Under the pieces are notes generated by a model. The model made no database searches. It was not told the DNA's origin and was given only the letters and a program-made list of their open reading frames with translations. A stretch of DNA of 64,000 bases, from positions 6,126,501 to 6,190,500 of the forward strand of contig NC_070603.1 in NCBI RefSeq assembly GCF_027172205.1. Direction: 5' to 3'. The DNA comes from Podarcis raffonei (taxonomy: Eukaryota > Chordata > Lepidosauria > Squamata > Lacertidae). The translations under genes and the position numbers were made by a program. This document shows, one piece after another, positions 12,550 through 24,800 of the stretch (position 1 is its first letter; every line of letters begins with the position of its first letter).

Positions 12550-12705
12550 GAAGCCGAAGGACCATAGCTCAGTGGCAGAACATCTGGCCTGCCTGCAGTT
12601 CCTGGGGTCTCCAGAATAAAGCTGGGAAACCTGCCAGTGAAAATTAGGCAATACAGAGCTAGGTGGATTTATGGTCTGACTCAATGTAAGGCATCATCCT
12701 ATGTT
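12550..12705 (+). mobile_element. tRNA-derived SINE (tRNA-Ala-like head)
   Basis: The head reads ACCATAGCTCAGTGGCAGAAC followed by a degenerate B box. The tail pattern 'GGATTTATGGTCTGACTCAATGTAAGGCA' is seen in pieces and is common to reptile SINEs that use a CR1/L3-type LINE. Confidence 0.65.
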
Positions 12706-13166
12706 TGTATGTCAAGGACAGCTGTTGTTGCCTGCATGTTCTTTGTGGGCTTTCACAGTTTCTTATAGCCCTTGAAAAAAACCAATACTAAATGCTTCGG
12801 AATGAAACTTCAGCTGCTGCTTTTGCCACCTGTGGCAATATGCATGGATGAAAGATGTCACAGCACCAAAAAGGGTGAATTCTTACCACGTAAAAGGTGA
12901 ATAATGCTGAGCTTGATTTCTGGCAAGGCTTATACTTCAAGAGCTGAAAAATAGATGGGAGAATTCTGCAATTGCATAGTTTTGTGTGCAACCACAATTT
13001 TAATCCCAACAACCCCCCATGTGTTTTGTAAAGATTTCTGGATGCTGATTGTTAATTAAAACAATACATTTTTTTTTTTAAAGTACAACTTAATAAATGA
13101 ACGGGAAACATACTGACAGCACCAAGAAGGGGGAAATTGTTTAAAACTACTATAAAGGCTGTAATG

Positions 13167-13491
13167 ACAGAGCCTAGGACTTGCAGATCAGAAGGTCGGC
13201 GGTTCGAATCCCCATGACGGGGTGAGCTCCCATTGCTCGGTCCCTGCTCTTACCAACCTAGCAGTTCGAAAGCACGTCAAAGTGCAAGCAGATAAATAGG
13301 TACCGCTCCGGCGGGAAGGTAAACGGTGTTTCCATGCACTGCTCTGGTTCGCCAGAAGTGGCTTAGTCATGCTGGCCACATGACCTGGAAGCTGTATGCC
13401 GGCTCCCTTGGCCAATAAAGCGAGATGAGCACCGCAACCCCAGAGTCGGTCACGACTGGACCTAATGGTCCCTTTACCTTTGAAAGACAAA
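13167..13491 (+). mobile_element. Sauria-like tRNA SINE, 5'-truncated
   Basis: B box GGTTCGAATCC at about 13,201. The body is AGCAGTTCGAAAGCACGTC ... AAGTGCAAGCAGATAAATAGG ... AGAGTCGGTCACGACTGG, and the tail is CCTTTACCTTT. The first 30 or so bases of the family head are missing. The 249-codon ORF read antisense here is a by-product of the SINE. Confidence 0.9.
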
Positions 13492-13910
13492 AGAATAACA
13501 GAGCTCATCACACCTGCAGACCGTGCTGCTGTTCCACTTCTACCAAAAAAAGTGAGATTTGCTGCAGCCTGAGAAAAGAAACAGCCATGGGGAATGGAGG
13601 ACAACTCTGATGGATGCTGCTGCTGTGTATATACCCTATAAAAAGGAAAGAGCAATCCAAACTCTTGGCCCCAGGCTGGGTGTGTGTGCGTGTGTTGGTT
13701 GGAGCTATCCTTCCACCCAGTCCTGCTGGCCTCTGCTTGTGGAGGAATGCTAGTGTCCCTCCCATCAGCATTTCCGCACAAACGTGCAGGTAGAAGTGCT
13801 GCTGGCAAAAAGCCCTGATGTGGGGCATTCTTTGGGCCTAGTTGCTGCCTCAACTTCAGGCTGCTTGTCCCCCCCTTCTGTGCTGACTTGGCAGGGCTGC
13901 ACATGAGGTG

Positions 13911-14158
13911 GTGGCTGTTATGTACTGAAGTTCTCACCCTGGGCCAGCAGGGGGATACTGTAGTTATGCAAATGAAGGATCGAAAGTGACGTTCAGTGAT
14001 TGGATAGTTTTAGAAAGTTGCTACAGTAACGTTGTACAGGAGCTCTATATAAGCAGGCTGACTGAGCCCTTCAGTTCTGTTCTGGCCTCTGAATAAACAA
14101 GAGCTGTTTGAAGAATCGCTGTGTCGTCTGATATGTTCACCCACAACTTAACAGTGGC
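13911..14158 (+). repeat. Target-site duplication around solo LTR
   Basis: GTGGC occurs at 13,911-13,915 and again at 14,154-14,158, directly bordering the TG...CA ends of the LTR. Confidence 0.85.
13916..14153 (+). mobile_element. Solo LTR of an LTR retroelement (238 bp)
   Basis: Begins TGTTATG and ends TTAACA, with a 5-bp duplication on both sides. Inside are a TATA box (CTATATAAG near 14,045) and AATAAA at 14,092-14,097, in the order expected of a plus-sense LTR. No internal region remains, so it is the product of LTR-LTR recombination. A 5-bp target site fits Gypsy or ERV types; the family is not determined. Confidence 0.85.
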
Positions 14159-14450
14159 CTTGCCACTCCATTCAGTACTGTTGGGCAGCAGCCAGGGTTG
14201 GGACTGAACCCCAAGTGAGGCAATTCCACACTAACCACCTGGTGTGGAAGCCCCCTGAGCACTTCCAGGCTGTTGCTGTTTTGTGGGTAGAATTCAGTCT
14301 CATACCAGAAAATTCAGGCAACATAATTAGAGTGGATCTGATACTCTTGTGCCATTAACCTGCTTATGCCCACCCACCCCACTCCAAGTAAATTTTTTTT
14401 TGTGGTAAGGAACATGGTAGGAAAATATGCTAGGAAGTATGGGGATAAGA

Positions 14451-14801
14451 GGGATGCAGGTGGCGCTGTGGTCTAAACCACTGAGCCCCTTGGGCTTGCC
14501 AATCAAAAGGTTGGTGGTTCGAATCCCCATGACGGGATGAGCTCCGGTTGCTCGGTCCCAGCTCCTGCCAACCTAGCAGTTTGAAAGCACCCCAAAAAGT
14601 GCAAGTAGATTAATAGGTAAACGGCGTTTCCATGCGCTGCTCTGGTGTCGGTGTTCTGTTGCGCCAGAGGCGGCTTAGTCATGCTGGCCACATGACCCGG
14701 AAAAACTGTCTGCTCCCTCAGCCTGTAAAGCGAGATGAGCGCCGCAACCCCAGAGTTGTTCGCAACTGGACTTAACTGTCATGGGTCCCTTTACCTTTAC
14801 G
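14451..14801 (+). mobile_element. Sauria-like tRNA SINE
   Basis: Full head (GGGATGCAGGTGGCGCTGTGG), B box GGTTCGAATCC near 14,516, and tail GGGTCCCTTTACCTTTAC. GATAAGA flanks both sides (14,444 and 14,803) as a likely target duplication. Confidence 0.9.
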
Positions 14802-14824
14802 TGATAAGAATTGCTTGACAAAGA

Positions 14825-14950
14825 TCCACAGCACACATTTAAAGCACATGGCACCCTCCAAAGGATCTAGGGCACTGTGTTAAGGGGGCTGAGAATTGTG
14901 ACTCCATGTGGGGGGAACTAGTCATGTGTTAAATATGCTTTTAATGTACG
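14825..14950. repeat. Palindromic MITE-like repeat (diverged)
   Basis: Carries CACATTTAAAGCACATGGC ... GAGAATTGTGACTCC ... TTTTAATGTACGGTGTGG. Related copies lie at 17,890-18,058, 19,130-19,291 and 49,032-49,208. Confidence 0.55.
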
Positions 14951-15174
14951 GTGTGGCTCTCCATGCAGACCAATCAGAACTGATGCTCAATAAGAAGCCA
15001 ATGTCCTCTAACCTCTGCACAAACTTTCTTCAAACAAATCAGGGTGATTGCTCAATGGGCAGGACATCTGGACGCAAACCCTTGTGTCTATGCAACCATT
15101 TGAGGAAACGCATGTAAACTGGAAGAGAGTAGGTTCTCTCCTCCTTTCAGACCGTATGCAAGCTCACAACTTTT

Positions 15175-15756
15175 GTGGCTCTTTTGTAAAATTTATTTAT
15201 GACAATGTAAAGATTTTAGGACAACGGAGCTTTAAATATAAAGAAGACAAAAAGGACAACATGAACAAATTCCTTCTAAGATGATAAAAATAAAACAGTC
15301 TTAAAATTTAGCCTGTACAGAATTAAAAGAGAGATAACAACAGGAAAGTGGGGAAGGCACTGCTGGTTACAGCATAGATGTTGCATACATTAATGTACAC
15401 AGCCTATAAAATACACGGAGCGAAGCTGGTCAGCCTGCTTTTTGGGTACTACAGAGGTGGGCAATGCACACATGGCTATTATGCACACTTCCTGTAACCC
15501 TCTCCTGACTTCCCCGCGATACTTTGTCACAAAAATTCATTTTGGAGCACCGTTAAGGCCTTATGCTGCTTTATTATAATACCTGCAACTCAGAGACTGA
15601 TTTAGGCTGCAAACCTAATGTCACTTACCTGGGAGCAAGAACCACTGAATTCAATAGGGCATACTTCCAAGTAGACATGGCTAGGCTTATGCTGTGTTTC
15701 AGTGGGTGTGGCCAAAAGTTTGTATAGCTCTGGCAGAATCTCTGTGTTGCATCAAC
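15175..15756 (-). other. PRIM1: PRIM1 3'UTR with polyadenylation signal
   Basis: Follows the TAA at 15,759-15,757. AATAAA on the minus strand lies at 15,197-15,192, so cleavage is expected near 15,175. The exact end is inferred. Confidence 0.6.
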
Positions 15757-15800
15757 TTAGCTTTTGTTTTCTTTTTGCTGCTCATAGAAATCAGCAGAGT
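15757..15800 (-). CDS. PRIM1: PRIM1 exon 13 (terminal, C-terminal tail and stop)
   Basis: Preceded on the minus strand by a long pyrimidine tract ending ACCAAAG. It reads [14 protein letters not shown] then TAA. Phase 1 matches the exon 12 donor. The tail differs from human PRIM1 (LQKDF end), as expected for this variable end. This is the least certain exon of the gene. Confidence 0.7.
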
Positions 15801-18800
15801 CTTTGGTAGCAGGAGGGGGCAGAAAAAGAAAAGACTTGGAGGCAGATTAGGCTGTTGGGCTGAGAATTAAGCACTGCTGCCTTAACACATGACCTGCAGG
15901 TGGCATTTAGCTTGGTGGCTCACAAGCAGAGCAGGTTTGTTCTAGTGCCTCTCTTGGGGACAAAATGCAAACTCTTGAGAATGAAAAGCTGCCCAGATAT
16001 TTACGGAAAATACCTAGCTTACATTCATTAACTCAGGACCGTTAATCTAAGAGGCATCCTACTCAAAAGGAAATGCATACTGAACTTTTTGCATTAAAAA
16101 AATGGGGCAGGGGACAAAACCAACAAGAACTATACTGGAAAATAGAGGATGATAAGGTAATCAGGGCTGCTTAGCACATTGCCTGTTGCCTCTTTTGCCA
16201 TAAACGTGCCACAATGTTTTCTGAGTCCTGCACATCTGATTCTTGGTAACCAAATTGAGCCATGTTCCCTCTCCTTCGAAGCACCATCCGGAATTTCCTG
16301 TTATTTGCAGTTTATCTCAAGGAGAAACAATACCACACCATTTTTCTGTGCTAGTATGTGATTTAAACTCTTCTTTTATCTGCTACCAGTGAAAGAAACA
16401 TCATGTTGAGTAGGCTCCCACCTTATGCAGAATTTCAACACTACTGCTGAATGTTTACATTTTAATCATGTGGGTGGTTTACATCAGGTCCTTTAGCCAC
16501 ATGGGCTCTGTAGTCTGCTGCTGGCACCTACAAGACTGCGAGCTCCTAATTCTATTCTAATCACCAGCCCTTGGACAGGGGGGATTATCGTTACTTTGCT
16601 CTGCTTCTGTAAATGAAAGTGGTTGGCTGCTGCAAGAATCTAACAAGGCAGCTAAAAATACGTCCCACTGCAGATGAATACAGCTGTCTGGCTGCATGAA
16701 GGGGTCCTCATTACTGCACATCGAATGTCAAAAAAACTTCAGAAATCCAGTTGCATATCTAAAAAGAGAAAATATACCGGTAAGGCATAGTTTGAAGGTA
16801 TTATCTAACATGTTCTGTAACAAATTAATAACAATAGCTATTATTCTGCCCTTCACCCTAAGGCTCCAGGGCAGGTTGAAAAATTAGAATACAATATTAA
16901 AAATAGTTTAAAACAACTTACAAAAGGCATGTCCAATTTATTTATTTTTAAAGTTACAGAACTCTAGGTGGCTGCAGGAAAAAGCCACCAAGTTGAGGAA
17001 CATATCATTGATCACCCACCCCACCCCCGAAAGTGGAGTATCTGCAGAATGAACATCCACACCAGGGTGTCTTTGCACAACGGTTCCAGAGTTTTGAATA
17101 TTGCTGGATTTTTTGCAGCAAGTTTAAAAAAAGAACAGGGATGATGGACATAAACTGGAAAACTGACACAATGATGGCATTGTTTCTGGGGCTTTTTTGA
17201 GGATCAGTATAAATAGTACGGGCAACACTATAGAAGGCATGTCTGGAGGGGCCCTTAAACAAAGCAAACAAAACAGCATTGTTACCCAAAATAGCCCGGT
17301 GTCGAGTTCCCTGCTCTGTAGCATGTAATACAATGTTCCCTGCCATCTGGACATCACTATGCTGTGTTTCCCTGACCTCCACTAGAAGCAGCCAGATACA
17401 TAAAACAGAGAAGCCCAGTGTAACGACACCAGTGGAAGTTGTACCATGTTAGGGGGGTGGTAATGAGAAATCTGGGACGCGGGTGGCGCTGTGGGTTAAA
17501 CCACAGAGCCTAGGACTTGCCGATCAGAAGGTCGGCGGTTCGAATCCCTGTGACGGGGTGAGCTCTCGTTGCTCGGTCCCTGCTCCTGCCAACCTAGCAG
17601 TTCAAAAGCACATCAAAGTGCAAGTAGATAAATAGGTACCGCTCTGGCGGGAAGGTAAACGGCGTTTCTGTGCCCTGCTCTGGTTCGCCAGAAGCGGCTT
17701 AGTCATGCTGGCCACATGACCTGGAAGCTGTACGCCGGCTCCCTCAGCCAATAAAGCGAGATGAACGCCACAACCCCAGAGTCGGTCACAACTGGACCTA
17801 ATGGTCAGGGGTCCCTTTACCTTTTTAATGAGAAAGCTAGGGCAGCTGTTTTGGGTGGCAGACCCCACATTTCTTATCTGTGGTTCTGCCTTCAGCCTAA
17901 GGCTGTGTACATGCCATGTGTACATACCCTCCAAAAGAATCCTGGCTCTGTAGTTTGTTAAGGGTGCTGGGAATTGTAGCTCTGTAAGGGGCAATCTACA
18001 GGTCCCAGGATTCCTGGTGTGTGTGTGTGTATGCACTTTAAATGTATGGTGTGTACATAGCCTCTGTCACAGCACAAAATAAGCCAAACTCCAAAATCAA
18101 GCCATACAAGAATAACCAAAGCAAATTTCAAAGTGAAGGATGCAATAGAGCTGCGGCACATATCTTCTGTAAAGCAAGGGTGTTCTGAAAAAAACAAACA
18201 ACCTTCTAAAGCGTGTTTATAGGTCCCCAGTAAAACTGACTGCATACAGGGGTAACAAACTGGTGTTTGCCCGCTGGTTTGAAAATGTCTGTACCGGGGA
18301 GAGAGAAAGGGTTAACATATAGACCAATAGGAAAGCCGGAGGCGGAGCCTACCTGTTTATAAAAGGGCTTAGCCCAAGGTTTGGGAGTGGGTTGTTGGTT
18401 GGTTTTAGTGGGTTGGTTGGGAAAGGCAGTTGGAAAAGCAGTTGGCAGGAAGTTGGAAACAGAGAGACAGTTAGTGCAGTGGGTTCTTGTGTGAGGGGAG
18501 GTAGAAGAGATAAAGACAGGATAAAATAAGACTAAGAAGGTAAAGAGCAACAACATTTGGAATGCAGCTAAAATTTGTTTGTGTCTGCAATAAACTACAC
18601 TCTTCTTTGTTAACTTGAGAACCTGACTGAGACTAAGTGATTTACCGGGGAGGACCTGGTTGGTGGCAGCAGATTAGTGGTGTACGGGTCAATAGTCCGT
18701 GAGACGACTGGGGGCTCCGTACAAACGCCACACAAACATTTGGGGAAAGCACAGGGAGCACAAGCCAACCCTCTCATTCTGACTCAAGCCCTTACCGCTA

Positions 18801-21800
18801 GCCTTGAGACGTTCCTTTTTGTGAGATTTTTCCATTTCCTCCAGGAACTGCTCAAAGACTTTCACATATGGAGCCAGGCTGGTTTTCTTGTAATCTATAA
18901 ACAGAAGACATACAACAAAGTATGTTGTCAAGCTGTTCACTTTCCATGCTAAACTAAATAATCCAAACACACAGCTGGGGAAGCTGTGGCCCTCCAGATA
19001 TTATTGGATTCCGACTCCCCTGAGCCCTAGGTTGGCACTGCCAATGCTCAGGGATTATAGGAGAAGTAGTCCAACCACCACAGGAGGGTCTCAGGTTCCC
19101 TATGCCCTTTTACAACAGAAAAACAGTAGGAGTATGTGGCTGCATACACAGCATCCTTCTAAAGCACACACACTGAATAATCCTGCAAACTGTTGTTTAC
19201 CCTGCAGGGAGCTAGAATTCCTAGCACCCTTAGCAAAGTACAGTCCCCAGAATCGGTTGCTGAGGTGCATGCGTGTGTTTTAAATGTGTGCCTGTATCTC
19301 ATCTGCCCCTGAAGGTAAGGGACACAGATCAGCTTTCTCCACTAGATGGAGATGTTTTAATACACTTCCCCCAGCCTGCTCTGAGCCAGCTGGGAGAAAA
19401 GAAGACTCAAATCTGCAGAGCTCTGGAAGGTACAGCAAGGCAGGGTGAGATTTGTTCCCATTTTCCCCTGCCACCCTCCATGTGCTCTGATCAGTGTTAA
19501 AAAGTCAGTCTCCTAATCTCACGTTCTAGCCCAGGGGTCGTCAAGCTTTTTGAGGGGTGGGCCAGTTCACCGCATCACAAACCTCCCGGTGGGCTGGAGT
19601 GCGTGTGCGCACGCACATATGGCAGAGAGGGCTTCTCTCTCCCCCAGCCCGTCCCGTCCCGTCCCTCTGCCTACCTAGGGTGCTGCCAAGAGGCAGCGGC
19701 TAATGGTGGCAATGGAGGAAGAATGAGCAGCTGAAAGGGCTGCTTTTGGGCTGCTCGTTCCTCCTCCGTCGCCGCCACCGACAGTGGAACGGGAGGCGGC
19801 GGCGGAATAAGCTGCAGTGGCAAACAGCTTGCTCCAACAAGGGGCTGCTGAAAATGCACTCGCCCAGCCCAGCCCCCTTCCTCCTCTTGGCCATGTGCAG
19901 CCGCCGCTCGCCCATTGGCCGGGGCCTCAAAACTTTGCAGGCGATTGGCCAGCGATTTGCTGCACAAGAAGGAGGGATAGAGGAGGGAGGAGGTTCTGCC
20001 ATGGTGAGGAAGAGGGGAGAAAAGGTTGGCAAAAAAAATGGCGCCCGTGCCGCAAAAAAACCCACCACGGAATCCAACCGCCGATCCATGGAACTGCCCA
20101 TGGGCCGGTTTCAGGAGGCTCATGGGCTGGATTCGGCTTATGGGCCTTAGGTTGCCGACCTCTGTTCTGGTCAGCAAACTAAGGGCCGTGGGCTGGATAA
20201 GGCCCAATTGCCTTCTGGATCCAGCCCACGGACGGGAATCACTGCATGGATCGCCAGCATGCGTGTTCTTTCCCTTGCCCTCAGACAGTGGCAATGGTGG
20301 CGCCTCCTCCCTCCCTCCTCCCGGCTTCTCCCCACCCGACCTAGAGGAGGAAGGGGGTTGGGCTTTGTTGGTGCCAGCAGCGCTCGAGTGGCCGCCATTT
20401 TAAGCAGCCCCTCTCTGGCGTCCCTCCACCGCCGCCAGCCCCTGCCACTCGCAAGACACAGGTAAGCAGCCACTGGAGCTCTTGCATCATCCCCCCCCCA
20501 ATAAAGTCCGCCCCCCCAAGGTCTGAGGGACAGTGGACCGGCCCCCTGCCGGAAAAGTTTGCTGACGCCTGTTCTAGCCAAACAGGCTATAAATACGCAC
20601 GTGTCAGGGTTTGGCCCTGAATGCGTGTGACATGTAACTCTGAGGCCAAGCCCGTTACAGGCCTATGTAAGAACTCAATGACTGCTGTGTATCTTTTGTT
20701 CCTTTTGGATAACATACACTACATTTGTGCAACAGGACTCCCCCCGTTCCCAAATTTACTCTGAAGCACTGGGGGAACCCCTAAAACAGATTTAGGGGTT
20801 GTGCAGGGGGAGGAGAGGGGGAGAACATTCCACATGCAAGCAGAAATCTTTGTGCTTACGGAATGATTGCCAAGGCGCTACATTGGATTCCACTCATTAA
20901 TTATTATTTCTTTATGGGTGAGATTCAACCAATGGGTCCCATCAATTTGTGTGATGGGTCCCCCCCCCCCAACTCCTCCTTGGTGGCTGAGTGGGTGGTG
21001 GTTTGACAGAACTCTGGAACATTGCATGTGGGGAGAGAGAGATTGTCCTTTCTGGCAAGTGAAAATATTGGATCCTGCCTTTTCTCCCAAGTCCAAGGCA
21101 GCAAACAGAAAAATGTTAAGCCAACACGGTATAAAAAAACATACAGCACAGTTGTACCTCAGAAGTGGAACGGAATCCGTTTGACTTCCAAAACATTTGG
21201 AAAACAAGGCGCGGCTTCCGATTGGCTGCAAGAAGCTCCTGCAGCCAATCGGAAGCCGTGCTGAACGTTCGGGATCCAAAGAATGTTCACAAACCGGAAT
21301 ACTCACTTCCGGGTTTGTGGCATTCGGGAGCCAAAACGTTTGACCTGCAAGGCGTTCGTCAACCAGGGTACGACTGTACTTAAAACATTTTTTAAAACAA
21401 TTAAAAAAACCATACTAAAACTTCTAAAAATTGCCATATTGTTGTGATTATACAGTGGAACCTCGTTTTTTGAGCGTCTTGGAAGCCAAATATTTCAGAA
21501 CCCGAACGCTGAAAACCCAGAAGTAACGTGTATAAGACTAGGTCCCCCCCCAATAATGTCAAAAATTAGGGGGCATTTTATACACGGATAGTGCCGAGGG
21601 TGGACTGGCGATTGGTTGCTGCCCAAAAATAGGGGGCATCTTATACATGGGGGTCTTATAGATGGGAAAATATGGTAATTGCTTCTGATTTCAAACACAC
21701 CTTGGAAGTCGAACGGCTTCTGCGGCATGTTTTTCCATTTTCAACACTGAAATTGCTGACAGCCCTTTGCGCCTCGGTTGTCGAACGTTTCAGAAGTCTT

Positions 21801-24800
21801 CCGGAACAGATTATGTTCGACAACCAAGGTTCCACTGTATACGTTTTAATATTGCCTTATTACAATCTCATGTTTGAAAGTGGGTGAAGATTTCACAAGG
21901 TCTTATGCTGCCTTCTACGAACCTCTGCTTCGCCGAGAGTTTTCGGGCTCCCCGTCATTTTCTTTTGCATCCCCCTCATCATTGCTAACTGTGTCCAGCT
22001 CATGACAGAGGCGGCTAAAAGAAAACAGAAACATCAGAAATCCCACAAAACCTGGTAAAAAGGTAAAGATAAAGGGGCCCCTGACAGTTAAGTCCAGTCG
22101 CGAACGACTCTGGGGTTTTGGCGCTCATCTCGCTTTACTAGCCAAGGGAGCCGACGTTTGTCCTCAGACAGTTTTTCCGGGTCACATGGCCAGCATGACT
22201 AAGCCGCTTCTGGCGAAACCAGAGCAGCGCACGGAAACGCCGTTTACCTTCCCCACTAAATTATTACTGGCTGACAACATTAGCTTCGTATACTGGACAC
22301 ACCAGTTACAATAATAATAGTGACAATAATAACTACTACTACTAATAGTGGTAGTAGTAGTTTCTGGGGCAGCAGAACACAGGTGTTGAAAACTAAACAG
22401 AGCAGGCACCAGGCAGGCCTCCCTAGGGAGAGCCCAAGGACCACACCTGTCTCAGCTCCCAACCAGGCTGATGTGGGGTGATGTGTGCTGATATAATGTT
22501 TTGTGTGTGTGTGTTTTTAAAAAATTAAAGCTTTGGATTTGGAAGTTACATTTTTGCAATGAAGAATGCTATGATTCAGAAGCTCATGCTAAGCCCTGAT
22601 CTTTCATTTTAGGATTTTCAAAATATTGCTGCGATTCCCTTAAAGGTAAAGGGACCCCTGACCATTAGGTCTAGTCGTGGCCGACTCTGGGGTTGCGGCG
22701 CTCATCTCGCTTTATTGGCCGAGGGAGCCGGCATACAGCTTCCGGGTCATGTGGCCAGCATGACTAAGCCGCTTCTGGAGAACCAGAGCAGCGCACGGAA
22801 ACGCTGTTTACCTTCCCGCCAGAGCGGTACCTATTTATCTACTTGCACTGAACTGCTAGGTTGGCAGGAGCTAGTACTGAGCATCCCCTTGTGGGGATTT
22901 GAACTGCCGACCTTCTGATCAGCAAGCTCTAGGCTCTGTGGTTTAACCCACAGCGCCACTCTTCTAGGAACATTCTCTCTTCAAATCCACCTTCTGTATT
23001 ACAGGGTGGAACTCTTTCAACAGCTTGGTCCTATGTAGTTTAACACTCCTAAACCCACTGATGCATATGATCAGGCAACGTTGGGGAGTCCTCTGTATGT
23101 TGCTGGACTACATCTCCCATCATCCCTGACTATCAGCTGGCTGGGGTTGATGGGAGTCCAACAACACCTTGTAGTCCACAGGTTCCCCAGCTCTGGGCTA
23201 TGCCAAAACTGAGGCAGAATAAAGTCGTAACCTGCCCTGGGACCTTATTAATAAATCTCATCTATTACATTTTTTGGAAAGTTGTTTGTTCACTATGCAT
23301 TTTGACACTTCATACAATATCGTAAACAAATCCTGCATAATGGTTCTACAGATCAAGCAGCAGGAGCAGGTTTTCCTTTATGTTTGGACATAATTGGTTA
23401 CCATTTTGAAGCAAGGTGGCGGACTGAACCTTTCAAAACTTCAGTGATTGCAATTACTGATTTCAAAACTGCACCATTTATTTATTTTTTGTTTCTTAGA
23501 ATTCCCAACCAATGAAGGGCACAAGGCTGCTCGTCGATAGTAAATAAATAATGGAGAATGTTGTGTTGTGGCTGCAGAGATATGAGGGTTAAAGGAAATT
23601 AAGAGTAAGAAACAGGAGTTTCCTCCCCTCGGTTAAAAAAAGCTACGGGAACAGTGATGCCTCTGTTAACCCAAGATGCTGTAATCCTCCTAGTCCAGTG
23701 ACCTAAGGGTCTAACCACATGAAGAGCAGCTGATATGGTGTCTTCGAGACGAATAGAGAATGAAGATGACGGACTATGCAGAACTTGATAGACGGACTGG
23801 AAGGATCCGAAATCGACGAGACCAGAGATTTATAGAAGATTGGGGAAAGTTGACAGAATATATGCATAAATTAAGTGATAATCAAATAACGTTTGTAAGC
23901 TTTAATGAAGCTCTGTAATAAGAAATGTTAGAATATGAGTAAAACTAAGAATTAATTTATAAAAATAATTGAAGAAAGGCTTTAGAAATGTGTAAGAAAT
24001 TAAGAAGGGAAGGAGTATCAGGCAAGTTGAGGGAAGTCAAAAAGAGAATGGATATAAAAAAGATGTATGATTTGTATAAATTTTGTATTGGAAAAATTGA
24101 ATAAAAATAATTTATTAAAAAAGAAGAAGATATGGTGTCTTCCAGATGCTGTTAGACTGCAATGGCCATCATTCCTAACTGCTGGCCAAGATGGCTGGGG
24201 CTGATGGGAGTTGTAGTCCAACAGCATGTGGAAGCCACCACAGTGGCTATCCCCAGACTACGCAGTGAAGGTAACACAGACTGCTGCAGCTGCTCTGTGC
24301 TCCAAGAGACAAATGGCAGTGTGTGTTGCACTTCAACTTTCCATGTGCCCAAAGCTGGATCATTCATACCTTATAGTGGGAACAGCAAATGGATCAAATT
24401 CATCCAGTTTCTTCAGGTCGATTGGAACTGAAATACGTCCTAAAGGAGGGCAATGAGCAAGTTAGAAGGGGCCTTTCTGGGTGCCTGCATAGATATAACT
24501 CTACATGCTTTGGTGGGGAAACAACAATACTGCTACTACCACTGATCAAGATGGTTTTATCTCACCCTTCCTCCACAGCTCAGAGCGCTCTAGGTGGCCC
24601 TCTTTGATTTCACCCCCAGAACCTTGCAAAGTAGTTTAGGCAGAGAGACAAGCGAGTGGCCCAAGGACACTGGCAAGAGTGAAGCTGGCACACCTAAGGG
24701 GATATGTGAACTCCCAGATCCAAGACCAAAGGCCCTATCCAACTCCCTATTAGATCCCCATCTTGACTAAAGGAAGGTATGTTGAAGCAACCAACCTGTT

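Noticed and set aside
13188-13937. 249-codon minus-strand ORF
   Set aside because: Mostly the antisense of a Sauria-like SINE; the same peptide pieces recur wherever the SINE does.
17005-17382. 125-codon minus-strand ORF in PRIM1 intron 12
   Set aside because: No resemblance to a known family, no splice context, and two overlapping frames of similar length, as expected by chance.
19671-20581. Long ORFs on both strands in a GC-rich block
   Set aside because: They lie in hAT-like elements, overlap in several frames and are low-complexity; few stops are expected in GC-rich DNA.
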